Of a stretch of 53,801 nucleotides of DNA, positions 46,589 through 53,801 are shown piece after piece. Within the stretch, counting starts at the first letter, position 1. Each line of letters starts with the position of its first letter. Origin of the DNA: Streptomyces sp. NRRL S-87 (lineage in GTDB: Bacteria > Actinomycetota > Actinomycetes > Streptomycetales > Streptomycetaceae); NCBI RefSeq assembly GCF_000719335.1, contig NZ_JOGB01000047.1, positions 1 to 53,801 on the forward strand, in the 5' to 3' direction. Below the pieces are notes generated by a model, which was not told where the DNA came from, did not search any database, and was given only the letters and a program-made list of their open reading frames with translations. Made by a program: the position numbers and the translations under genes.

Positions 46589-47971
46589 CTAGCGGCGGCG
46601 GAACCAGCCCCAGCGCCGCCGCTCCTCGCGGACCGGGGCGGCCTCGTGCCGTACCTGCGGCGCGGCGGTCGGCGGCGCGGCGGCGGCCGGCGCCTGCCGG
46701 CCCTGCTGCGGGGTGAAGCGCACCGGCAGGCCGGTCAGGCGGCGGGACATCCAGGTGCCGACGACCTGGAGGTCGTCCTCCCCGACGGCCAGCCGTACGT
46801 CCGGCAGCCGCTCCAGCAGCAGGTCGACGCCGGCCTCCGCGATGGCACGCCCGAGGTCCTGGCCGGGGCATTCGTGCGCGCCGGCGCCGAAGGCCAGGTG
46901 CGAGCGGTTGCCCCACATCGGCTCCGTGAGGTCGGAGCGGATCGCCGGGTCCACGTTGCCGGCCGCCAGGCCGAGCATCACCATGTCGCCGGCCGCGATC
47001 CGGGCGCCGCCGAGGTGGGTGTCGGCCTTCGCCCAGCGGGTGGGCACGACGGCGAGCGGGGGGTGGTCCCACAGGACCTGCTCCAGCGCGTCCGGCAGGG
47101 TCATCTGGCCGCCCGAGAGGTGCCCGCGGAAGCGGCCGTCGGTCAGCACCATGCGCAGGGCGCTGGCGACCAGGTTGGTGGTGGGCTCCAGGGCGGCGAC
47201 CAGGGCCAGGCGCAGGTGCTCGCGCACCTCCTCGTCGGTCAGCCCGGCGGGGTGGACCAGCAGCCAGCTGGCGAGGTCGTCGCCCGGCTGCCGCCGCTTG
47301 AGTTCGACCAGGTCGCGCATCATGTCGACGATCACCTGGTTGCTCTGCGCGGCCGACGGGCCGCCGCTGATCATGTCGGCCACCGCGGCGCCGGCCGGGA
47401 GGGCGTCCTCCTCGCGCATGCCGAACAGCTGGCCTATGACCAGGGCCGGCAGCTTCCGGGAGAAGTCGGCCACGAGGTCGGCCCGCCCGGTGGGGGCGAA
47501 GTCGTCGATGAGGCGGGTCGCGTAGCGCGTCAGGTACCGGCGCATCCGGTGGCGGTTGACGCGCTCCAGGCTCTCGGTGACGGCCTCGCGCAGCCGGGCG
47601 TGCTCGGCGCCCTCGGTCAGCGCGACCAGGGGCTGCCAGGCGGTGATGGGCAGCAGGGGCGAGTCCGCCGGCAGCGTGCCCTCCCGGAAGGCGTGCCAGT
47701 TGCGGGAGTCGGAGGAGTACAGCGGAGAGCGCAGCACCTCGAGGGCCTCCTGGTAGCCGAGCACCAGCCAGGCAGGTACGCCGCCGTAGAGGAGCACGGG
47801 GGCCACGGCCCCGTGCTCGGCGCGCAGTTGCTCGTAGAAGGCGTAGGGCTGGGCCTCGGCCTCCGGACCGTACACCGGGCGCGGGCCGCGGGCGGGGGCG
47901 TGGGCGACGGGGCAGCGCGGGGGCGCCGCGGCCTCACGGGGGGCGGTCTGGTCGTAGGGCGGGGTGGTCAC
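46589..47971 (-). CDS. Cytochrome P450, CYP157-like (ExxR motif replaced by EQVLW)
   Basis: A 460-residue P450. The heme-binding loop is FGAGAHECPGQDLGR and the I helix is AALEPTTN. The K-helix ExxR motif, otherwise nearly universal in P450s, is absent. Residues 297-301 read EQVLW, the arrangement reported for Streptomyces CYP157 enzymes (EQSLW in CYP157C1). A Pro/Ala/Arg-rich tail follows the fold. The GTG start follows GGAGG. CYP157 genes often sit in conservons (cvnA-D operons), but no conservon genes are adjacent here. It diverges from the P450 at 48220. The substrate is unknown. Confidence 0.9.
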   Translation of the reverse strand: MTTPPYDQTAPREAAAPPRCPVAHAPARGPRPVYGPEAEAQPYAFYEQLRAEHGAVAPVLLYGGVPAWLVLGYQEALEVLRSPLYSSDSRNWHAFREGTLPADSPLLPITAWQPLVALTEGAEHARLREAVTESLERVNRHRMRRYLTRYATRLIDDFAPTGRADLVADFSRKLPALVIGQLFGMREEDALPAGAAVADMISGGPSAAQSNQVIVDMMRDLVELKRRQPGDDLASWLLVHPAGLTDEEVREHLRLALVAALEPTTNLVASALRMVLTDGRFRGHLSGGQMTLPDALEQVLWDHPPLAVVPTRWAKADTHLGGARIAAGDMVMLGLAAGNVDPAIRSDLTEPMWGNRSHLAFGAGAHECPGQDLGRAIAEAGVDLLLERLPDVRLAVGEDDLQVVGTWMSRRLTGLPVRFTPQQGRQAPAAAAPPTAAPQVRHEAAPVREERRRWGWFRRR

Positions 47972-48219
47972 GTGGCCTCCGGGCAGCGGCGGGGATCGCG
48001 GATGCGCGCCCGCACTGAGGGTGATGATCGTTCAGCACCGCGCAGCCTACTGTCGAAGGCCGCCCCCGGGGACAGGGCCCCGCGCCAACTACCGTACGGG
48101 GGCGGGTGACCCGCTCCCCGCGGCGGCCGCCCCGCGATCGGAAGCAGGGCCGCCGCCCCGTACCGGGGCCGACCAGGGGATCATGTTCGACGCACCCCCA
48201 CGGGAAGGAACCGATCCGC
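47972..48219. other. Divergent promoter region between two P450 genes
   Basis: A 248-bp gap. The minus-strand side has GGAGG for the CYP157-like gene. The plus-strand side has GGAAGGAA (48203-48210) before the ATG at 48220. No convincing -35/-10 pair or operator stands out. Confidence 0.4.
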
Positions 48220-49578
48220 ATGACGCACGTCGCCGGGCCGCGGCCCCACACCTCCGTCCCCCGCGTACCGGGCGGCCTTCCGCTGCTGGGCCACGCGCTG
48301 GCCCTGTGGCGCGACCCGCTGGGCTTCCTGTCGTCGCTGCGCCGGCACGGTGACCTGGTGCGCGTGGACTTGGGGACGCTGCCGATGTACGTCGCGACCA
48401 CACCGGAACTGGTCCATGAAGTGACGGTTCGCCAGGCCGGTTCGTTCGAGAAGGGACGTTTCTTCGACCGGCTGCGCCCCCTGGCCGGGAACGGCCTGGC
48501 CAACTCCGACGGCGAGCTGCACCGCAAGCACCGCCGCATGATCCAGCCGATGTTCTCCCGCGACCGCATCGCGGGGTACTCGGAGACGATGAGCGCCAAC
48601 GCACAGGCGCTGGCGGACTCCTGGGCCCCGGGGGACGTGGTCGACCTGGAGCCGGCCATGGCGGGGTACGCCGTCGAGACGCTGGCCCGGACCCTGTTCT
48701 CCACCGACATCGGCCTGCCGGCCGTCGAGGCGGTGCGCACGAACCTGCCGGTCCTGCTGACCAACCTCCTCGTACGCGCCGCCTCCCCCACGGTGCTGGA
48801 CCGCTTGCCGATCCCGGCGAACCGCCGCTTCGACCGGGCGGCGGCCAGCCTGCGCGCGGTCATCGACGAGGTGGTGGCCACCTCGCGCGCGGCCGGACCC
48901 ACCGGACACGACGACCTGCTGTCCCTGCTCCTGGCCGCCAACGACCCGGAGGGCGGCTCCGGGCTGACGGACGTGCAGGTGCGCGACGAGCTGGCGACCA
49001 TCCTGTTCGCCGGCGCGGAGACCACGGCCGCGACGCTCGCCTGGACCTTCCACGAGCTGGGCGCCCGCCCGGACGTCGAGGCGGAACTGGTCGCCGAGAT
49101 AGGGCGGGTGGTCGGCGAGGGCCCGGTGACCGCCGCGCACGTGCCGGAACTGAAGGGCATCCGGCGCGTGATCGACGAGGTGATCCGGCTGCACGGCGTC
49201 ACGCTCCTGATGCGGCGCACGACCGAGCCGGTGACGCTGGGCGGCACCGCGCTGCCGACCGGCACCGAGGTGGCCTTCAGCCTGTACGCCCTGCACCGCG
49301 ACCCGGAGCTGTACGCGGACGCCGACCGGTTCGACCCGGACCGGTGGCTGCCGGAGCGGCTGGCGGAGGGGCCCGGCCGGCAGGCGTACATCCCGTTCGG
49401 GGCGGGCAACCGCAAGTGCATCGGCGACCTGTTCGTGTGGACCGAGGCCACCATCGCGATCGCCACGATCCTGCGCCAGTGGCGGCTGGAGCCCGTGCCC
49501 GGCCACACACCGCGGGAGGTCGCCTCGGCCGTCGCGCACGCCGACCGCGTCCCCATGACCGTCGCCGCCCGGACCTGA
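48220..49578 (+). CDS. Cytochrome P450, probably terpene-modifying (CYP170/CYP183-like)
   Basis: A 452-residue P450 with all usual motifs: proline-rich GGLPLLGH, the LHRKHRRMIQPMF C-helix, I helix FAGAETTAATL, K-helix ExxR (EVIR), and heme loop FGAGNRKCIGD. The N-terminal and C-helix pattern resembles Streptomyces P450s that oxidise sesquiterpenes, such as the albaflavenone (CYP170A) and pentalenene (PtlI) enzymes, from memory. The ATG at 48220 is preferred over upstream in-frame starts because of GGAAGGAA. A terpene synthase lies at 51831, though on the other strand with a secreted-protein gene between. Functional coupling is plausible, not proven. Confidence 0.88.
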   Translation: MTHVAGPRPHTSVPRVPGGLPLLGHALALWRDPLGFLSSLRRHGDLVRVDLGTLPMYVATTPELVHEVTVRQAGSFEKGRFFDRLRPLAGNGLANSDGELHRKHRRMIQPMFSRDRIAGYSETMSANAQALADSWAPGDVVDLEPAMAGYAVETLARTLFSTDIGLPAVEAVRTNLPVLLTNLLVRAASPTVLDRLPIPANRRFDRAAASLRAVIDEVVATSRAAGPTGHDDLLSLLLAANDPEGGSGLTDVQVRDELATILFAGAETTAATLAWTFHELGARPDVEAELVAEIGRVVGEGPVTAAHVPELKGIRRVIDEVIRLHGVTLLMRRTTEPVTLGGTALPTGTEVAFSLYALHRDPELYADADRFDPDRWLPERLAEGPGRQAYIPFGAGNRKCIGDLFVWTEATIAIATILRQWRLEPVPGHTPREVASAVAHADRVPMTVAART

Positions 49579-49618
49579 GCCGCCTCCTTCGGACCCCCGC
49601 CGGTCAGGCCCGAGCCCG

Positions 49619-49655
49619 TGGTCGAGCCCCCCAGCAGGAGCGGGGGGCTCGACCA
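49619..49655. terminator. Bidirectional terminator between the P450 and the FG-GAP protein
   Basis: A perfect 14-bp stem, TGGTCGAGCCCCCC with GGGGGGCTCGACCA, has a 9-base loop. It lies between convergent genes. Confidence 0.85.
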
Positions 49656-49663
49656 GGTGGGGC

Positions 49664-51535
49664 TCAGAGGCAGCCCGGACCGGCGGCGGGGTTGGTGCAG
49701 GTGTTGCGGCCGGGGCCGCCGTTGTTGGTGTTGGTGCCGGTGCCGCCGTCGAGACGGTCGTTGCCCGCTTCGCCGAAGAGGGCGTCGTTCCCGGCGTTGC
49801 CGTTGATGGTGTCGTTGTTGTCGCCGCCGAGCAGGGTGTCGTTGTCGTCGTTGCCCATGATGAGGTCGTTGCCGGAGCCGCCTTCGACACGGTCGTCGCC
49901 CGTGCCGCCGGAGACGGTGTCGTTGCCCGGCCCGGCGCACACGAGGTCGTCACCACCGAGGCCGTTGACCGTGTCGTTGCCCCGGAGCGCGAAGATCACG
50001 TCGTTGCCGGGGGTTCCGACGAGGTTGTCCGCGTGATTCGTCCCGACGATGGTGGGGGTGGCGTTGGCGCAGCTCAGGGGGTTCACGACCTGGTTCACGG
50101 TGTTGCTGGTGGACGGTGCGTAGGTGCCGTTCCCGCCGTACTCGGCGGTGATCGGGTGGGTGCCCACCGTGAGGGCGGAGGTCGTGAACGTCGCCCTACC
50201 CGTTCCGTCGAGGGTGTCGGTGCCCAGGGTGGTGGCGCCGTCCTTGAACGTGACGGTGCCGGTCGGGGTGCCCTGGGCCCCGGTCACCGTGGCGGTGAAG
50301 GTCACCGGCTGACCGACGGCGGACGGGTTGAGTGACGAGACCAACGCGGTGTTCGAGGCCGCCCTGACCGCCAGCAGCACCGACACGTCGTTGCCGTTGG
50401 CGTTCGCGGTGACCAGGTCGAGGAGGGCGTCGCCGTTGAGGTCGGCCACCGCCAGTCCCGTCGGGGCGTCGCCGGCGGGGTGGTCGTCGGCCGTGCCGAA
50501 GGTGCCGGAGCCGTTGTTCGGGAGTACCGACACGCTGTCGCCGAGCTCGTTCGTGACGGCGAGATCCAGGGCTCCGTCACCGTCGAGGTCGGCCATGGCC
50601 ACGGTGAACGGCGCGTCGCCGACCGGGTAGGGCGTGGCGGTGCCGAACGTCCCGGAGCCGGTGTTCAGCAGGACCGAGACGGTGTCGGCGTCGAGGTCCG
50701 CGGTGGCCAGGTCGGGACGGCCGTCGCCGTTGACGTCGCCCACGGCCACCGAGAACGGGTTGTCGCCCACCGGGTAGGCCACGGCCGCGGCGAACGTACC
50801 GTCCCCGTTGCCCAGCAGCACCGACACGCTGTCGCTCACCGAGTTCGCCACGGCGAGGTCCGCATCGCCGTCGCCGTCGAGGTTTCCCACCGCCACCCAG
50901 AAGGGGTTCTGGCCCACGGCGTAGTCCACGGCCGCGGCGAACCCGCCGCTCCCATCGCCCAGCAGCACCGACACGTTGTTGCTGCCGGCGTTCGCGACGG
51001 CCAGGTCGGGGTTGCCGTCGCCGTTGAAGTCGCCCACCGCCACCGAGACCGGCACGTCGCCCACGGAGAAGTTCGTCGGCGTGCCGAACGCACCGGCCCC
51101 GTTGCCCAGCAGCACCGAGACGTTGTCGTCCACCGCGTTCGCCACGACGAGGTCCAGGTCACCGTCGCCGTTCACGTCCGCCACGGCCACCGATACCGGC
51201 AGGGCGCCCACGTCGAAGTTCGTGGCGGTCGCGAACGCCCCCGCACCCGTGTTCAGGAGGACCGACACGTCGTCGCTGCCGGGGTTCGCGGTGACGAGGT
51301 CGAGGGAGCCGTCGCCGTTGAAGTCGCCCGTGGCCACCGACTGCGGCGCGTTGCCCACCGGGTAGTTGACCGGCGGGGCGAAGTCCTGGGCGTACGCCGC
51401 GGGGGCGCCGAGCACCCCGGTGAGGAACAGCGCGGCGGTCGCGCCGGCCAGGAGGCGTCGGCGTCGGGCGGCGGGTCCTCCGCCCCGGGCACGGCCCGCG
51501 GTGGGGGTGGCAGCGCAGCAGGCGGGCTGGTTCAT
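49664..51535 (-). CDS. Secreted FG-GAP / Ig-like / RTX repeat protein
   Basis: A 623-residue exported protein. The N-terminal signal region is unusually long: a Cys/Ala/Arg-rich head, then twin-Arg-like RRRRLLAGATAALFLTGVLG, with likely cleavage after AYA. Next come about seven FG-GAP/VCBS repeats of roughly 45 residues, each with a Ca-binding DxNGDGxxD loop (DFNGDGSLD, DVNGDGDLD and so on). An Ig-like domain (about 395-480, TALVSSLNPSAVGQPVTF) is followed by RTX-type nonapeptide repeats (GGDDLVCAG, GGTGDDRVEGGSGND). Both repeat types bind calcium. The ATG at 51535 has AAGGTG upstream. Role unknown; cell-surface or matrix binding fits. No type I secretion genes are nearby, so Sec or Tat export is implied. 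Confidence 0.88.
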   Translation of the reverse strand: MNQPACCAATPTAGRARGGGPAARRRRLLAGATAALFLTGVLGAPAAYAQDFAPPVNYPVGNAPQSVATGDFNGDGSLDLVTANPGSDDVSVLLNTGAGAFATATNFDVGALPVSVAVADVNGDGDLDLVVANAVDDNVSVLLGNGAGAFGTPTNFSVGDVPVSVAVGDFNGDGNPDLAVANAGSNNVSVLLGDGSGGFAAAVDYAVGQNPFWVAVGNLDGDGDADLAVANSVSDSVSVLLGNGDGTFAAAVAYPVGDNPFSVAVGDVNGDGRPDLATADLDADTVSVLLNTGSGTFGTATPYPVGDAPFTVAMADLDGDGALDLAVTNELGDSVSVLPNNGSGTFGTADDHPAGDAPTGLAVADLNGDALLDLVTANANGNDVSVLLAVRAASNTALVSSLNPSAVGQPVTFTATVTGAQGTPTGTVTFKDGATTLGTDTLDGTGRATFTTSALTVGTHPITAEYGGNGTYAPSTSNTVNQVVNPLSCANATPTIVGTNHADNLVGTPGNDVIFALRGNDTVNGLGGDDLVCAGPGNDTVSGGTGDDRVEGGSGNDLIMGNDDNDTLLGGDNNDTINGNAGNDALFGEAGNDRLDGGTGTNTNNGGPGRNTCTNPAAGPGCL

Positions 51536-51830
51536 CAGGCGGCACCTTCGCATTTCACGGCCCGGAAGCCGTCTCGAGGGAGCGGACGCACCGCCCCGCA
51601 GGGCCCGGCACGTGGACATCGGCGGCGCGGGTGGTAGGCGGATCCCGCCGCCGCTCCCGCTGCCCGGCCGGGCAGCACTCTCGCACCGTCGAGCGGCCGC
51701 GCCGTCCGGTGCGGCCGCGCCCGCGCCGGAAAGACCACTCGGAAGGCGCCCTCACACCGCCGTCCGGGCGGCCCTCGCCCCCGGCGTCGCACACGGCCGC
51801 CGTCCGCTTCCTCCAGTCAGGGCCCGCCCC
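51536..51830. other. Intergenic region
   Basis: About 295 bp between two minus-strand genes. Very GC-rich, with Arg/Pro-coding-like frames on both strands that look like composition artefacts. I see no clear gene, hairpin or promoter. Confidence 0.4.
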
Positions 51831-52940
51831 TCACTTGACCCGGACGAGTCCACCGCGGCGCGGACGCTGCGTGGGCAGGAGCGCGGCCCGGAACGGCGCG
51901 GCCGGCAGGACGTCCCACCACCAGGCGATCGTGTCGATGCCCAGCGGCTCGGGGCGGTCGTCCGTGGGGCTGTCGCAGAACCCGGTCGGCAGGCCCGCCG
52001 GGTCGTCGGGGGTGGTGTAGCGGACGGAGCTGATGCCCCAGTCCTGGGAGCCCCGCACGAAGGAACGCAGGCCCGCCACGTATTGGCGCAGTTGCGGGCT
52101 GCCGGTCTCGGCGAGGTGGTCGGTCACGCGGACGAAGTGGGACAGCACCCGGTCCCGCTGGGCGACGGCGGTGACCATGGCCTTCTCGTGGTCGAGCCCC
52201 TCGGCCTCCAGGACCCGCAGCACGTTGAGGTAGTAGCCGCGCGCGGTCCGGCGCTCCTTGTGGTCGGAGAGGATGTCGTTGTCCCAGGTGATGACGAACG
52301 AGGCCATCTCCTCGGCGGCACGGACGGCGCGGTGGTCGCGCTCGTGCGGCTGGAGCTCGTACCCGTGGGCCATCTCCAGCAGGGGGAACACGACGGTGGT
52401 CGCCCCGTCGTACAGCCGCATCAGGGTGTAGTCGGAGAGGCTGGGCACCGTGCCCGCACTGCGGTGCGAGGCCTCCCAGACCACGGAGAAGGCGTACTCG
52501 CGCAGGCAGGCGACCCAGCGCGCCGCCTGGCCCGCGGTGCCCTGGCGGTCGACCCGGGTGCGCAGATCGCGCAGCGCGTCGGCGAGGGGATCGTCGGGCA
52601 GGAGCGGCGCGTCAGGGGCCTGGGCCACCCGCAGCAGCCGGTGCAGGATCCCGGTGAGTTCGCCCGGCATCCGGCCGAGGTCGCTCTCCTCGCAGACCCC
52701 GTCGTCCAGGCCGAACAGCCACATGACGAAGTCGGCCAGCGTCTGGACGACTTCCCTGCGGCCGTGCGGGACGACGCGCGCGGCGAAGGTGCCGATCCCG
52801 TGCCGCACGAGCCGGTGGCGCAGCTCGTCCGACCCGATCCTGTGGGCCTCGGCCCAGTCGGCCGTCCGCAGGTCGATGGCGGCGTGCTCGGGGTGGATCG
52901 CCGGCGGTATGGGGGAGAAGAGCGGCGGAACAGCGGTCAC
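51831..52940 (-). CDS. Class I terpene synthase (bacterial sesquiterpene cyclase type)
   Basis: A 369-residue terpene synthase. Both metal-binding motifs are present: an acid-rich DDGVCEE (DDxxxE form) at about residue 80, and the NSE triad NDILSDHKE at about 225. The SSVRYTT near residue 320 supplies the C-terminal RY pair. Length and layout match bacterial sesquiterpene cyclases, which turn farnesyl diphosphate into cyclic hydrocarbons using Mg2+. The GTG at 52940 follows GAGGAGG. The product cannot be deduced from sequence. The P450 at 48220 is a possible tailoring partner. Confidence 0.92.
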   Translation of the reverse strand: MTAVPPLFSPIPPAIHPEHAAIDLRTADWAEAHRIGSDELRHRLVRHGIGTFAARVVPHGRREVVQTLADFVMWLFGLDDGVCEESDLGRMPGELTGILHRLLRVAQAPDAPLLPDDPLADALRDLRTRVDRQGTAGQAARWVACLREYAFSVVWEASHRSAGTVPSLSDYTLMRLYDGATTVVFPLLEMAHGYELQPHERDHRAVRAAEEMASFVITWDNDILSDHKERRTARGYYLNVLRVLEAEGLDHEKAMVTAVAQRDRVLSHFVRVTDHLAETGSPQLRQYVAGLRSFVRGSQDWGISSVRYTTPDDPAGLPTGFCDSPTDDRPEPLGIDTIAWWWDVLPAAPFRAALLPTQRPRRGGLVRVK

Positions 52941-53191
52941 GGGCGGGCCTCCTCTGTCACGGGCACCCGGCCCGACGCCGATGCGGCGTGAACCGGATGT
53001 ACCCGTTCCTGCACATCGACTCGTGATCATCCGGCATGGACATGGCCAATTCCAGTAGGACGATCCACCCATACACCGCACTCGCACACGTTGTGCCGCC
53101 GCAAATCCGGGCGGTCATCCGGAGACGGGAGCGCAGCCCGACCCGGCGACGGGGCCCGGCGCCCGGGCCCGAGCCGGGCCGGATCCCGTGC
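52941..53191. other. Intergenic region upstream of the terpene synthase
   Basis: About 250 bp. It holds the GAGGAGG binding site of the terpene synthase and, near 53150-53185, GC-rich CCCGGCGCCCGGGCCCGAG sequence. That sequence can form hairpins and may terminate the VOC gene. A small A/T-richer patch at 53030-53110 is the likely promoter area. Confidence 0.4.
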
Positions 53192-53623
53192 TCAGGCGGG
53201 GAGGTTGAGCTGCCAGGAGACGCCGAAGCGGTCGTTGACCCACGCGAACTTAGGGCTGAAACCGTACGAGTCGGGTGGCATCAAGGTCGCGCCGCCACCT
53301 TCGGTGAGGCCTGCGTAGAGCCGGTCGAGTTCCGCCTCCGAGTCGCACCGGACGAAGAGGGAGACGGCCGGGGTGAAGCCGAACTCGTGGTGGGCAGGGC
53401 TGTCGATGCACATGAACTGCTGGCCTGCCAGGGCGAAGGTGGCGTGCTGGACGGTGCCCTCCTTGCCGTGGCCGGGGGTGTCCGGACCGTAGCGGGTGAT
53501 GTCGAGGACCTCGGCGTCGTCGAAGAGCGAGAGGTAGTAGGTCATGGCCTCTTCGGCCTGCCCCTCGAACATCAGGAAGGTGGTGATCTTCTGAGGGGTG
53601 AACTTCGGAGTACTGGACGTCAT
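53192..53623 (-). CDS. VOC-superfamily protein, PhnB / glyoxalase-like
   Basis: A 143-residue protein of the PhnB/3-demethylubiquinone methyltransferase-like VOC family. Features: KITTFLMFEGQAEEAMTYYLSLF at the start, FALAGQQFMCIDSP, VSLFVRCDSEAELDRLYAGL, GGATLMPP, and a C-terminal KFAWVNDRFGVSWQLN. The fold is clear; the reaction is not known for most members. The ATG at 53623 is preferred to upstream in-frame starts because it begins the conserved domain. Confidence 0.88.
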   Translation of the reverse strand: MTSSTPKFTPQKITTFLMFEGQAEEAMTYYLSLFDDAEVLDITRYGPDTPGHGKEGTVQHATFALAGQQFMCIDSPAHHEFGFTPAVSLFVRCDSEAELDRLYAGLTEGGGATLMPPDSYGFSPKFAWVNDRFGVSWQLNLPA

Positions 53624-53639
53624 CTTCGTGAGCGTAGGG

Positions 53640-53801
53640 CCCCCACCAGCCCGCACCCGCCAACCCGACCGGTGGGGCGCAGCGCTCGCGGGCGGCCCCT
53701 GCCCAGCCCCCACCAACCCGCACCCGCCACCCGAACCGGAGGGGCGTAGCGATCGTGGGCGGCGTATGCCCAGCCCCCACCGGACCCGGAAGCCGCCACC
53801 T
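53640..53801. repeat. 67-bp tandem repeat reaching the window end
   Basis: CCCCCACC recurs at 53640, 53707 and 53774, exactly 67 bp apart. The units between share CCCGCACCCGCCA, GGGGCG(C/T)AGCG and GGGCGG blocks. There are two full copies and a third cut off by the window edge. Confidence 0.8.

Noticed and set aside
51631..51830. Small open frames between the FG-GAP and terpene synthase genes
   Set aside because: They are Arg/Pro-rich, have no ribosome binding site and no family features.

Overview
The window looks like chromosomal DNA of a Streptomyces or close relative. GC content is very high, third codon positions are almost all G or C, GTG starts are frequent, and a rare TTA leucine codon sits at the start of a SARP-type regulator. 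A P450 with the Streptomyces-associated EQxLW variant of the ExxR motif and a secreted actinobacterial-type phospholipase A2 fit the same assignment.

Positions 1 to about 38,000 hold a nonribosomal peptide (NRPS) cluster. Three NRPS genes run on the plus strand: an A-T-C-A-T protein (346-5499), a C-A-T-C*-A-T-C*-A-T-serine hydrolase protein (5496-16187), and a C-A-T-E-C-A-T-C protein (18314-27517). With them are two MbtH-like proteins, a SyrP-like Fe(II)/2-oxoglutarate hydroxylase, a type II thioesterase and an ABC exporter pair. A phosphoglycerate-dehydrogenase-like enzyme and a chorismate mutase are likely precursor-supply genes. Two SARP/AfsR-type regulators are on the minus strand. The third NRPS ends in an orphan C domain and the first begins with an A-T pair that lacks one, so I infer the working order protein 3, protein 1, protein 2. 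Binding-pocket codes read by eye give acyl-D-Thr, Phe, a Gln/Glu-like residue, Asx (possibly beta-hydroxylated), an unassigned residue, Gly, Dab. Release would be by a fused serine hydrolase. The window starts just upstream of the first MbtH gene, so acyl-activating or Dab-forming genes may lie outside it.

Positions 34,200 to 34,820 hold a small secreted protein built from 31-residue Pro/Trp/Asn-rich repeats. It is transcribed away from the smaller SARP gene across an unusual split inverted repeat. It is unlike anything I recognise.

Positions 38,000 to 48,000 hold ordinary accessory genes: a secreted phospholipase A2, an S9 peptidase, a DUF4097 protein facing an HTH/MarR-like regulator across repeated TTGCA motifs, a histidine phosphatase, an HNH nuclease, an antisense WD40-like remnant, an AhpD-fold protein without its redox cysteines, a PadR/HAAS pair and a CYP157-like P450.

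Positions 48,000 to 53,801 hold a second small biosynthetic locus (a P450 and a class I terpene synthase flanking a secreted FG-GAP/Ig/RTX protein), a VOC-fold protein, and a 67-bp tandem repeat that runs off the window end. No tRNA, rRNA, CRISPR array or intact transposase was seen.
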